Assembly: GCA_030272585.1 (NCBI GenBank)
Contig: BSYQ01000004.1
Location: 5,518,001 to 5,582,000, forward strand
Reading direction: 5' to 3'
DNA from: Bryopsis sp. KO-2023
Taxonomy: Eukaryota; Chlorophyta; Ulvophyceae; Bryopsidales; Bryopsidaceae
Length of the DNA: 64,000 nt
Shown: one piece after another, positions 1-11,322 of the stretch
How positions within the stretch are numbered: the first letter of the stretch is position 1
How the letters are laid out: every line of letters begins with the position of its first letter
The notes under the pieces: model-generated
What the model was told of the DNA's origin: nothing
The model's input: the letters and a program-made list of their open reading frames with translations, nothing else
The model's database searches: none
Made by a program: the position numbers and the translations under genes

Positions 1-1249
1 GGAAGATTAGGGTGGGGAAAAAAAATTGATTACATGCTCCTGCATCCTACAGTCCGTGAGTCTGGGATGGGGTTTTGGATGCATGATTTAAACTAGGAAT
101 TAATGGATCTTTTCTGGGGAAGAAAAAAAGGAAAGGTCATGTTTTTAGGTAGAACCAATTTCAAAAAACAAGACTTTTTTAATTTTTCCAATAGCGTAGA
201 ATTTATGCAGGTACATTGCCTTAGTCCAACAGAGGGAAAATGTGACAGAAGGAATGTAATGCTTTTTGCCACATTATTATGATTTTTTTCTGGAGAAAAA
301 AGAACCCATCTAACTTGTACTTCAATTTATCAACGTGTCAGTCAAGATTTCTTATTGTGGTGCAGAAACCTCGAGGAATATACATTTTTGGTGGAATATA
401 TTTTTATTTCTTGTCGGCTAGGCTGCACAAAGAAGTGTTTTTCCAATCTGTTTGTTTCAGCCATGCACATATATTTTGTTATTTTAGTTCAAAAATTAAA
501 TAAAAAACCCAAAAGAAATTGATTTTCTTCATTCCAAAACTTTCTCAAGCAGCACCATTCATCGGATATCTTCTGTCAATCAATCAACAATTGTACAGTT
601 ACCGATCAGCTGTGCATAGAACAGCAGTATGCTCCATCACTGGAAATGAATAATATATTGTTAAGCTGCCAATGTATTGATGTTGCATAGTTTGTACAAC
701 TGTTCTGTAACTTCACAGAATCAGGATACAACAGTTGAAATAACAATCGTTTCTGTTATGAATTTAGACTGGTGATTCCCACAACAAGATTTTCTGAGCA
801 GAATATAATTCAACTTTTTCAAAAAAAAAAAAAAAAAAAAATCCTTCCTGTTGCTTTTCACAAACCAGAAAAGTTCCAAACAATCCCCAAGCGAAGTTCT
901 GCGCAACGAAAATATTTCAGCTATTAACTGTAACACCAACAATCGAAAAACCAATACATCAACCCCCTCTGACTTGCTTGGTCATATACTTCGATTTGAA
1001 AAAAAACCCACTTTTTTTCACCTTTTTTTTTTCACTTGCTGCTAAGAAATAAAATCTGAAAATCCCAACTTTGACCGACGACGACCTGCCACCCAGAACC
1101 CCCCTCCACAAAAAAAAGAAAAAAAAAGGAATAAACTTCCTTTTTTGTGGATATGTTTTTTGCATATACCCATCCCCCTCAACAAAAAGAGATGGCAAAA
1201 ATAAATGAAAAAAAAAAAAAAACCCGCACCACCACCATGCATCGAAAAC
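1..1249. other. Non-coding stretch left of GCN5
   Basis: This stretch is AT-rich with A and T homopolymers, notably a run of about 22 A around 820-841. I see no exon with conserved protein content on either strand. The part next to 1250 is probably the 3' untranslated region and terminator zone of the minus-strand GCN5 gene. A good donor-like sequence overlaps the GCN5 stop codon, so a further small exon hidden here cannot be excluded. Confidence 0.5.
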
Positions 1250-4200
1250 TCACCCTAGAAAACCCCTGACCACCCTGGTACTAACGAACTTGGTTATAAA
1301 TTTGTCCAACTTTTCTGCCAATTTGTAGTAAACCGTGCTCTCCGCATTGTAAAACCTACAATTGTCAAACATACGTTTCCAGTCTGCCTGGAAAATATCC
1401 AGGGTGATGTAATAATTTTTCCTTTTCAGTCTGGCTTCGATGGTGCTAATGTCGATGGGGTTTGATATGATGGTGTAGTAGTCTGGGACGTCGGCTGGGT
1501 TGACTGGCTCCAGGAATGGCCAAGACTCCCCCCTTTTCTTGACCTCTCTCAAAACCAGGTCCATGAAATCTTCCAATCGTTCTGGGTTTGCATCGACGAC
1601 CTGGACATTACATTGCATCCAAGTTCGATACGAAAATCAAAATGATATGTTGCACCCAACTTGCTGAGGAAACGAGTGAGTGCTGTTTGACTCCGTCGCT
1701 CCACTCGAAAATATCCTATTTTCCCAAAGTTCCACTGACTGACTGATTGAGCTATCGAGAAGTTTAACTTCAGAAAAAAAAAAATACAATGAAAAGAAAG
1801 ATATACATATATGTATTAAAAAAAAGGAAACATCGATCAGTTTTGATATGTTTTGATGCAAGGCGAATGAATGTTCTGTTACGTTTTCGACACATAGATT
1901 TCCGTGCTCGCTTTCAATGATGACTGTTTGGCTGCTGGAGCACTGAAAATTGATGGAATTAAAACTATAACCTTATCATATAACTTCATTAGAAGGAGCA
2001 AAAATACACCATCAGAAGAACCCTAAATAACAAATTATTTTATAAATTATTATTATTTTTAATTAAGTTGATTAAATTAACTTTTAACTTTACGTTAATT
2101 TAAATATTAATAGAAATTTAGGTTTTGAAATATATTTGTTTTATGGCTCGTATAACAGAGTGGAAAAATAGGGACGGTGAGGTGTTTTTTTAGTTTCGGA
2201 CTTTTCGTTTTTTTTTAATTTGAATTTTCAAAAAAAAAAAAGATAAAATAAATATAAATATAAAATTTACCTTGTTGTCTATGATGAGCTTCAGGGAGTT
2301 CGAGGGGTCTCTCGAAGTGAACCCCTTGGCCTCCGACACTCCAGGGATTTTGTTTACGGGCAAAAGCTCGTGGTCTGGCGACTTGAATATGTCCAGGCCT
2401 GGCCTTTTCACGTGAGACTTCGAGTACTGTTTCAGTCTGTTCAGAAGGAGCCGCCTTTGATTCTTTATCATGTTGGGAATTTGGGTGTATGGAATCTAAG
2501 GGGCAAAAAAAACAAACAGAAGGGGCCGGAAAACGACATGTAAATGAAACGAACGATGACAGAAAAAATAAGATAAAAAATCGAATAGGGGGCAAATGGG
2601 AGGAGGGAACAAAAATAATTAAAAAAACATGGGAAAAAAAAGGCAAGCTGCACAGAAAATGGTTTGAAAATGATGCTTCTAATTTTTATTTTATTATTAT
2701 TTTTTAATTTTTCCTCTTTGCCATTCAGTTTTAAGCAAATGGCTTTCATCCTAATTCCCATTCTTAAGCAAAAAAAAAATTACCAAAAAAAATTCAGAAA
2801 TCAGAAGTACAAATATGATTGTATTGAACAAAAAAATCTTCGATATTACATGTGGATAACTAAAAGATTTTTTGACTTTTTTTTTGGCTATTTTTACAGA
2901 AAAATTAAAACACCTGATGAAGCAAAACACACTCCATGGGCACCGCATATTCGTAATCCTTGATATAGCCCGTGTATTGTTCTTTGGTCAAAGTTATCCT
3001 CCTGGAGAAGCCGTTTTTCGCAAAAAACCCTGTGGCCTTGTTGTCGGCATAGGTCAGCAGATGAGTCAACCCATCATTGTCCCGAGCAAACTGTTTGAGA
3101 CAATTCATCAAATGCGTCCCGAAGCCCTTCACCTGGCATAACACCATACAGCTGTTTTAACATATACCCTTATATCCATGGTTTGGAAAAATCCCCCCCC
3201 CCCCCAAAAAAAAAAAACAAAAACACATTACCTTGATGAAGAGGTGCCCCGAGTAAAAAAACAAAAACAAAAACACACACTCAAATTTTTGCTTTAAAAA
3301 ACTCGATGTCTGCTTCGGGGCAGGGATGGGGGGCGAGTGTTTTTGTTCCTTGCTTTCTCAATCAGAATTGCACGGGTTATTTTTTCGCCTTTTTTTTCGA
3401 AAATCCAAAAGAAGAAGAGTTTATTGAGATATTGTTTCGTTCTGTATCGCCCCCCAACCTGCTGAACTCCGTCGATCGCAAAGAAAACCAGCTCTCCGAA
3501 TTTCAGTTTGTGGAAGGGTCTATAGACAGCGGCGCCCATGACGAAATCTGCCTGCACCCCCTCCTTGTTTTGAATCAAGGCGATGGAGCGGTGCCGCCTG
3601 TCCATCACGACTCTGGTAATGTACTCCCGAGGCATGTTCGGAAGTTGGTTCATTATTGCAGTCTTCACCCCTGTCAGCCTGGGGGATTGCAAAAAAAAAA
3701 CTAAATCAAAATAACGAAAAGAAAAAAAAAAAGAAGCAATGAGAACAGAAACAGAAAATAAGGTGTGAACTTTGATCTGTGTATATTGAAAATTTTATGC
3801 AAAAAGGCTGAGTGCAGCCCGTTGTTTAAGGAAATGTGTTATAGACTGACTCAGAAAGAAACCACAGTGTCCTCCCAATGATAATGTCCATTTCTAGCTC
3901 TCCGTACCCCAAAGGTAAACTAAGAAGAAACTGGTTTGAGAACCTCCAGAAAAAACACTGATTATATATATACCAACCAAAAACACAAAAAACAGTGCAC
4001 GTATATATACAAACCCTTTTTTTGTCAAAGGTTGACTGTTTCGAAGCCATTATTGATTTCACATCTTGAATAATTTATCAAAAAGCCCTACCTACCCCCC
4101 CCCAAAAAGTAAACAAGATTAGGGAAAACAAAATTACTCATTTTCCAGGGATGGACCAACCTATTGTACAAAATTTCAGAAAGGCAAACCCATGAAAGAA

Positions 4201-5620
4201 AAGAAGGTGCACCTCCACCCCCAAGAAAAATCCCAGAAAGCAAAATACCTCACCACACGAGGTGCTGCGGAGTCCCATCATTCTGCACATATTTGCTCGT
4301 CAGCTCTCCGCTCTTCTCCAAGCTGATCAGGAACTGCTCCCTGCGACAGTAACCCCTGTGCTCGATCAAAACTTCGCTGCTGACGCCATCCAGCTCCAAA
4401 GAAACCATGCCGTTCGTGTGACCGGGAAAATCAGGAGCAAGCGGCTCCATAACGGACAGACAATCGTTCGCCGCACCGGTCTGCTCCGCAGCGAATTCTT
4501 CCTTCGGTTCGGCGTCCGCGGCGTCCGTCCATGGGACGTCACGCGAGACGTCATCACAGCCCGTGGCGGAAGTGCGGACGGCAGCATCCCCTTCGGGATT
4601 CTCGTCGCTTCTGTCTTGCTGCTGGCAAACCGGCGAGTTCGAATGCCTGGAGCGTTTCGACGTGTTGGAGTGACTGCTGGACGCCTCCGATTTCGGCCTC
4701 GCCCGCTTCGCGAGCCGCTCCGTTCCCCGTCGCTCCAAAGAGATTTCGTCGACGCTGTTCTTCAACGATTTGATCTCCGGTTTCCCCGTGGAATCGTCGC
4801 TGCTGTCTGGCTGGGGCGGCACGCTGTTGGCTCTCGCTCGCTTTTGGGAATTGTATTGTAACCGTTTTTGAATCTGAGCCGTCATTTCCTCGACGCAACG
4901 TTTCTCGTCGCAGCGTCGAGCGGCCTCCCCGCTTTTCAGGCTTTCTAGACAGGGCTCCTCGTCGATCGTTCCCGCCGGGTCGCAACCGAGCCGTTGAGCG
5001 GGCGAAACTAAATCCGCCACGCCGCGGGCATCATCTTCGTTCGCGAGGGAGGCGAGGTTTTGTTCCACCCCTCCAGGCGAAACGCTGTTCGCGCAAACCT
5101 GAGCGAATGGAAAAAAAAAAGGCACGGGGTTAGAGACCTGATGAAGAATCCTTCGTTGCTTCGATAACGAAATCAAAGGGTTTGGAAAGGATGGGAAGAC
5201 GTCGAGTTGAGGTACAACCAGGGCTCGGCTCTTTTTCAAGGCGAAAAAAAAATAAGCAGACAACCACGACTCAATTGCAGGGATAACTCCTTCAGGAAAC
5301 GAATTAAAAAGAAACCTTCCAGAAGAAACCACGCTCGTTTGCGGAGGTTCAGGAAAAAAACATAGCGCGATGGAAACTCCGCCCGAAGCACCTATTGCGG
5401 AACGACAAGGACGCCCGTCTTTCCGTTCGCAGCTCCAAGGCGAAAAAAACGCACTGTTCGTTTTGGGGAAATCAAGATTCCGGCGAAATCTCTTCCGACG
5501 GAGGCCAACGCGCACCTGCCCACAGGAAGGCGGAATCTGACGTTTTTGTTTCGGCTTGTTTTGTCGAGAATTCCTTCCCTGCTTCTTCGTTTGCCGACCG
5601 GCCCTCCCCCTCGCGGGCAT
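1250..5620 (-). CDS. GCN5: GCN5-type histone acetyltransferase with bromodomain
   Basis: Histone lysine acetyltransferase, catalytic subunit of SAGA-type coactivators, acting in the nucleus. Six exons keep phase: 5620-5516, 5098-4254, 3678-3459, 3132-2914, 2495-2271, 1600-1250, giving about 654 aa. Residues 1-316 are low-complexity, basic then Ser/Glu-rich, with NLS-like KR clusters and no PCAF-homology domain, as in plants and yeast. The GNAT domain spans about 285-460: [10 protein letters not shown], the catalytic-type Glu in [10 protein letters not shown] (about residue 379), the acetyl-CoA loop [10 protein letters not shown] (391-400), and [19 protein letters not shown]. The bromodomain lies at about 550-640 ([16 protein letters not shown], then MFDNCRFYN). 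The HAT and bromodomain most resemble plant GCN5. Exon 1 is the weakest call: it was chosen because its ATG and a CAG/GTGCGC donor fit phase 0. The stop at 1250 overlaps a GGTGAGT donor-like site, so the C-terminus could extend. Intron 2 (3679-4253) carries a dispersed repeat. Confidence 0.9.
3801..3975 (-). repeat. Dispersed repeat family, copy A (in GCN5 intron)
   Basis: Nearly full copy of a roughly 200-bp interspersed repeat found at least six times in the window. Shared landmarks, read on its own strand, are TTCTTAGTTTACC, GCTAGAAATGGACATT, TCTGAGTCA followed by CTATAACACATTTCC, and an end GGGCTGCACTCAGCC that can fold into a 5-bp hairpin. No coding potential and no obvious Pol III boxes. 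Confidence 0.75.
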
Positions 5621-6116
5621 TTCGTCACTTTTTTTTTTTTCGTGTCCTTGGCTCAAGAGCGGTGGCAGCCATACACAGCGTCTGCTGCAAAAACCAATGA
5701 AACGATCACGTGCAACGAGAGCGAGACGGACACGAGGGAGGACCGTTTCTGGCAGCTGCGGCGTCCCGCTTGAACAACAGTCACCCGAAAGAGTAAACAG
5801 AGATTGATTGATCATTCTTCCACCCGCGCTCCCCCCCCCCACGCCGCCGCCCCTCGGGGGCCTAAAACAGGATTCATCAGTGTTTGGAGGGGGTTGGGGG
5901 TCACAGAGCAGCGACCACCTGCGGCGTTTGGAAAACAAATGTTTCGTTTTTCCTATGGAAGTTTAGGGAGCTGCTGCTACAACAAATTCGGCACCTACCA
6001 CCAAGAAACTCCCTCTTCTTCTACATGTTACAAGACCGCTGCCCACTCACTTAACACAGCATCCCAAAACCCCAAAGCCCCCCAGAAACCGAACAAAAGA
6101 AAAAACCTCCAAGCCC
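5621..6116. other. Spacer between DHHC gene end and GCN5 start
   Basis: About 500 bp that must hold the GCN5 promoter and 5' leader and the DHHC gene 3' end. GC-rich around 5820-5860, with a C-run. The open frame on the minus strand continues up to 5938 but shows no conserved protein content, so I treat it as leader. No clear TATA element is visible. Confidence 0.45.
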
Positions 6117-7665
6117 TCAACGTACAGGTGCCAATGGAGGTGCACGCGACTCAAAACGCAAACCAGAACTCTGTGGCTTCCACTCGTAGCGCTGCAGCGA
6201 CTGTGAAATGAACGCCGATTCTCTTGGGGTGCCGTCGGCCGTGTGGACACGCCATGGCGGCTGGTTGAACGTAGGCATTCGACAAAACTGCGTTTCATGG
6301 CTCTTCTCCTCCGGACTTTCTTGCAATGGTCGTGACTCGGATGCCTGGGAACCAGACGAGCACATGGAGGGGATCCCAACTCGAGACGGAATCGTATCCT
6401 CCACGATGTAGCGCGACTTCCCTTGCGCATCCACCTCGCCCAACCCCCTGCTCCTCTTTCGTCGCTCCACCTCGATCAAACGCTGAATTTTCCAAGCGAA
6501 ATATGGACTCAAACCGACGTCGCGAGTCTTGTGGTAACTCTGTCTTCCGCCATCGCTCGCTCCCACCTTCCTGTTGGTGAGCTTTTTCCACCAGGTCGCA
6601 TTCAGCAGGGGCGTGGTCGCTGAGGGCTCGTGGTTTTCCGCTTCTAACTCTATCAGCTCGCGCTGAAGAAGGACAAATTCGTAGGTGCCCAACCCCTTTA
6701 GCTTCAAGCAGGTGTGCAACGCCAACAGAACCCCCACGGGGTGCAAGAGCAGCAACACCACGCCAATCTGAATGCCGACTATTATCCGGTATGGAACCAC
6801 TCCCAAAGATGGCGTGAGGCCTTTCGCCATCTCCTCAGTCTCTTCAACGTTCAGCACGGAGCCCACGAAAGCGATCAGCGCCACTGCCAAGTGCCCCGCC
6901 AGTTTCAGCGTCACGGAAACCAAAAGGGCGAAAAAGAACTTGTAGTTTTTGCGACCCACGCAGTTGTTTAGCCACGGGCAATGATGGTCGAAACCTTCGC
7001 AGCATTTGTTGCAGTATCGGCAGTGCTTGCTTCCCGACCTGACACAAGCCTTGACAACCAGATCAAAAAAACTCTTAGCTATAAGCTCCCAACACACGTG
7101 CGCACAGCCGTGTTTTTGTTCATTGTTGGGCTCAAGCGCCGCCTCACCCGGCATTTTGGGCAGTACTCTGGTCCAGGTTCGCCGCCATGCAGAGCAGGGT
7201 CGGAGGTGTCGGTAAGACTGCAGCAAGCAAGGTCACAACCTTAACAAAAACATGGATCCAGCAATCAATCTCTGTGGCACCACCCCAGCCGCAAGAAAAA
7301 ATCAACCCACATGCAAGAGAAATTCAAGCTTACACAGTTAAAAAGAACGCCACCACCACTGTCGCCGAGCACAAAAAATACGCCGCCAGCGCCGACGCTC
7401 GAGCCCAGGATGGTTTCAGCGCGGGCTCCAGGAAGAAGAGAAAACAGCCGACGAAAAAGAAGTAGACCACTCCAGCAAGGACCTGATTTCCCACAAGGTC
7501 ATGGTCAACCGCTGTATTGAAAACGAGATCAGTCTTTTGTGGAAAAAACGAAAAGCAGCAGCGATCGAACAACACCTGGGAGGGATTCAGGGGAAATTGC
7601 AACCCATGTTTTCGCGCACCCCTGGCTGAAGTATTCGAAAACGTGCCGCCGAAAGGGCACTGCAT
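6117..7665 (-). CDS. DHHC-type protein S-acyltransferase
   Basis: Membrane palmitoyltransferase of the zDHHC family, transferring a fatty acyl group from acyl-CoA to protein cysteines. Four exons keep phase: 7665-7576, 7482-7334, 7217-7148 and 7049-6117, giving 413 aa. The N-terminal [17 protein letters not shown] stretch followed by two membrane spans matches the layout of the plant/ZDHHC1/11-like group. Exon 3 brings the SDPA motif and the first zinc ligands (EYCPKC). The exon 3/4 junction restores the C-x2-C-x9-HC spacing exactly, which decided that splice site. The catalytic DHHC lies at residues 124-127 in [17 protein letters not shown]. Two more spans follow (about 135-215), then a long Ser/Arg/Pro-rich cytosolic tail. 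The final exon shows no further intron. The subcellular membrane and substrates cannot be told from sequence. Confidence 0.9.
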
Positions 7666-8236
7666 CTGCCAAATTTAACCTCTCCTGACCGTCGGACTTG
7701 GTCAACAAAAGACTGGGTTGGGCCTCGGGCCTTGCGGCGCCGGGATGGGAAAATTAAAAACGGATCGGAAAGAGTTTACCTTCCTGACCTAGCACTGTCT
7801 GCGATTGACCCCCATTGATGGCGAGCTCTGAGAAAGGGAAACTGGAGGCTGGGTCCACGAAAACGGCTGTTGTTCGGAAAGGCTGCGCGGCTCAACAACT
7901 TGCCTACTCATATCCCATGAGCGTTCTCAGTTGCTTCAGGGAAAATGCTTGACACGCGTTTCGTATGCATGTTCAGTTGGGTGGGCAGTTCCCACTGAAA
8001 ACCCCACGACCAAACCACCAGTTGGGAAAAACCAGAGGAAGACTGGTGGATTGTCAAAAATATCTCCGAGCTGTTAAATAGCGATCGAGTTGATCTGGTG
8101 CCGGGACCTGGCGGCGGCCGCCCTTACCCTCGGGGCAGAGTTATTGCAATGATTGGGTGATTGGACAATTATCGCCACCCTGACAAATCGGATACAAAAG
8201 AGAGTCGAAAAAGACTAAGAAGAAAACTTTTTTAAA
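7666..8236. other. Spacer between MFS gene end and DHHC gene start
   Basis: About 570 bp with no open frame of interest. It must contain the DHHC promoter and the MFS 3' end. A GC-rich patch lies at about 7720-7745 and another at 8100-8130. I see no repeats or recognised motifs. Confidence 0.45.
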
Positions 8237-10742
8237 CTACAGCTTGAGGTCGAAATCAGGATCGTGGTGGTTCTCATTTATCATTTCAATTTCTCTTCTG
8301 GGGCTCAGAGGTCTGTTGGTCAACCCCTTGCCTTCACCACGTGTTCCTTTTCCCAAATCTGAGTCTGACACTCGCAGCCATCGTCGAAATGTGAACAAAC
8401 CGATCGGCGACAGCATAGTGATGCAGCCCACGATCAGCCACAGCTTTTTACCATCGCAGGGCCTCGGCTGGAAATCTGGAGGGGGGTCTGATTTCTGACA
8501 TTCGTAGTTGTCCGGACAGAATGCCTGCAGGAGCTTCCCTGAGAGCATCCCTGTCGGCAGTTTTGCCAGGAACAAGGGGGCGGCGGCCAACGCCGTGAAA
8601 ATGCCTTCTTTCCCATGCGGAGCGATCCACATGGAGTAATCGTACCACCTAATATCGCCACAAGCAATGAAGGTGCATGTTCATTGATGGATCAGCACTT
8701 GAAGCCTTATGTACAGGTGCAACAATATATCTCTCTATATACATACACATATGTATACAAGCGATTTTTCTGGGAGTTCTTTGCCTATGCAATTCTGGTC
8801 AGCGTGTTTTTTGGAGGTTATCGAATCAGTTCCTTCTTAGTTTACCATAAGGGTAGAAAGCTAGAAATGGACATTGGGATGGTACTATGGTTTTTTGCTG
8901 AGTCAGACTATAATACATTTCCGTGAACGGGCTGCACTCAGCCTTTTGGCCATGTCTAAATCAATTTCATTTTTTTTAAATCTATACTAATTAATAAATT
9001 AATGAATAATTTATTTATCATATTATATCTAATATAAAACCCCCCATCCACACCAGATTCAACATTTCACTATCTCTATTTCTTTACTTCTTCTTGATTT
9101 TGCTTCAACCACCGTTCGATGGTCGGTGTTTTTCGAAAAGAATGTAGAAAATGATGGAAAGGGAAAAAAAGAAAAACGCCCCAAGCTTTGACCTCACCTC
9201 GGCGACCAAATCGCCTCCCCCAAAGAGAGAAACACCACGAACATCCCCGCAGCAAACAGCTTCTGAAACGCCACCATCCAAAACGCCGACAGAGCAGAAA
9301 TGTAGCTCCCGAAATGAATCATGTCGAAATGATTGACCCCTGCCGTCAGGGCGCCCACAAACGGGACCAGGGTAATGACCATGAAAGGATTGATGCTGTA
9401 GATCCACCCCACCGGAGTCTGACATCCGAACGCTCGCAGCTCGTATTTGGGCAGAGTGGCGTCCAGGTGCCGAAAGATTTGCTTCAGATTGACAGTCAAA
9501 AGGCAGAACAGGATGAATTTCCGGGTGTTGCTAGACTTCACTACGCTCCACAGTTCGGGGAAGAATCCTTTTTTGTGGAGGGAGGGTGCGGGGGCTGGAG
9601 GGGGGTGGCGTGGTGGTTCAGTCTGACTGGGGTGTTCCCCTGTTGCTGAGGACCGCCTTCGCCCGTCGCTTCTCAACGATAGTGCTGAAATTCGAAAATG
9701 AAAAGCGAATAGATGAGTCCAGGGGGCATGCAATTTAGTTGAACTCGGTGGATGGCTTGCATGAGGCCTATACAAGTGGAATTTAACGAATTCTTCAAAC
9801 AAAGTTTGTTTGATTTTGTTGTTGGCTTCCCCCCATATCACTCATTTGCATGCTGGAAGTGAAAAAAAAGAAAAAAGAAGGCCATTTCCAGCCTCAACTT
9901 CGATTCTTTTCATTTTCGTTTATTCTTGTTTTGGCACATATTTTCATGTGGCCATTAGTCATCACACCTGGCAGCATGGTCCCTGTCTCGTCGCCCTCCT
10001 CCTCCCCAAACCTTGCCTCCCCATCCTCCGACCCCGACTCTTTTACCATCAACGAAATCCCCCCAACCTCCTCCCCATCCTCCTTCAAAAAGCACGCCAC
10101 GACGAACCCCACGACAGATGTCAGACATCCCAGCAAAACCAGCAACCGCAGCCCATCGTTCCACGTCGATCGAGCTCCATCCCCCTTCCTCTTGAACCCG
10201 TTGATGAAGGTGATGTGGAAAAAATCGAAAATCGCACCGTTGATCAGCGCCGCCACGTTCATCAAGGTGTAAAACATGCCGAAAGCGAACGGCCTGGATT
10301 TCGAGGACGTCGACCTCTTGATGCCGATCACCATGACCGGCACCCCCAGGGAGTTTCCCATCGCGATCGGGCCATACAGCACGAAATACAGAAACGGCCT
10401 CGATGTGGCGAACGCCAGTCCGAGCCTTCCTAGCGAGGATAGCGTGAAGCTGATGAGCAGCGATTTTTTCACCCCCAGATGGTCAATCAGCGGGGCGAAA
10501 ATCAGGTTGTAGCCCGTGATCAGGCCTCCCCATATGCCATAGGAAATCCCGGCGGGGTAATCGTCGATGCCGAATCGGTCGGTCAGGAGCAGCGTGTATA
10601 GCATCGATAAGCTGAAGTAGCCGAAGGACTCCAGAACTTTCAAGACGTACACGAGGTACAGATTTCTCGGGGATCCCTTGAGCGAGGCAAACCCGTCCGC
10701 GACTTTCCGCCATGCCCCGGTGAGCGACGGAAAAAACGCCAT
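8237..10742 (-). CDS. Major facilitator superfamily transporter
   Basis: Polytopic membrane transporter of the MFS fold, substrate unknown. Three exons keep phase: 10742-9968, 9684-9198 and 8648-8237, giving 557 aa. The N-terminal half has about six hydrophobic spans, with the loop 2-3 signature as DHLGVKKSLLISFTLSSLGR and a GNSLGVPVMVIGIKR segment. An acidic, Gly-rich central loop (around 235-290) separates the halves. The C-terminal half includes RHLDATLPKYELRAFG, LGEAIWSPRWYDY (split by intron 2, rejoined in phase) and GKEGIFTALAAAPLFLAKLP. These last motifs recall the POT/peptide-transporter-like MFS branch common in protists, but I would not name a substrate. The first Met precedes a short amphipathic segment and then the first span. 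Intron 2 holds a dispersed repeat (copy B). Confidence 0.85.
8759..8952 (+). repeat. Dispersed repeat family, copy B (in MFS intron 2)
   Basis: The longest copy of the family. It starts near AAGCGATTTTTCTGGGA and ends at CGGGCTGCACTCAGCCTTTTGG. It lies in intron 2 of the MFS gene, antisense to it. It shares the 5' half with copy C (CAATTCTGGTCAGCGT) and the 3' half with copies A, D and F. Confidence 0.75.
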
Positions 10743-11322
10743 GGGATCGCAGAGTGCCGAGCGGTTTTTCAGTGTCGCGGGTTCTGTAGACTCCCGTTTG
10801 GTTTCTGGGAGGCATTTTGCGTGAGAATCGGGAGAGAGGTGACAAGCACCATCCGATTTTCACGCGATCGGTAATCGTCATTTCGTCAAAAAGGTACGAG
10901 ATAATGGCCGATTAATTACCAACATTTAGGCACTTTCCTGCAGAAACCATCCATGTCAGACTCCAAGTTAAGAGCTGGTGCAAGAACCACCCTTTCATTT
11001 TCACTCATTTTGAATCTCTGCTTTCAACCTCTTTGTTTTTTTTTGGCCCAGAGCCAGCACCTTGCTGGCGATCAACAGAAACTTTCCCCATTGCCATTCA
11101 AAAGCAGTCGTTTTCTTGTTTCGAGTACACATTCTTTCCATGCCATTTTCACCAGAACCAGCTTCCTGTGATCTGGCTGGTGAATACCCCCCCTGAATTT
11201 ACACACCCTCATATTGTCCTCCCCCTTCACCCCACCCCACCCTCAAATAACCGAAAAAAGAGCCAAGCAATCTGATGTCAATCCAGCCACCACACCACCA
11301 CCACCGACCCCCCTTTATCCAA
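10743..11322. other. Spacer between OEP61-like gene end and MFS start
   Basis: About 580 bp. Pyrimidine-rich on the plus strand near 11190-11300, so purine-rich on the transcribed strand. No exon-like content. It should hold the MFS promoter and the terminator of the OEP61-like gene. Confidence 0.45.

Noticed and set aside
1250-1256. Splice donor overlapping the GCN5 stop codon
   Set aside because: The bromodomain is already complete and no matching downstream exon is visible, so the stop was kept, with the alternative noted.
4250-5938. Single 562-codon open frame as a one-exon GCN5 N-terminus
   Set aside because: The middle (5099-5515) contains a polypyrimidine tract with acceptor and low-complexity Phe-rich translation, fitting an intron. 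The open frame is fortuitous.
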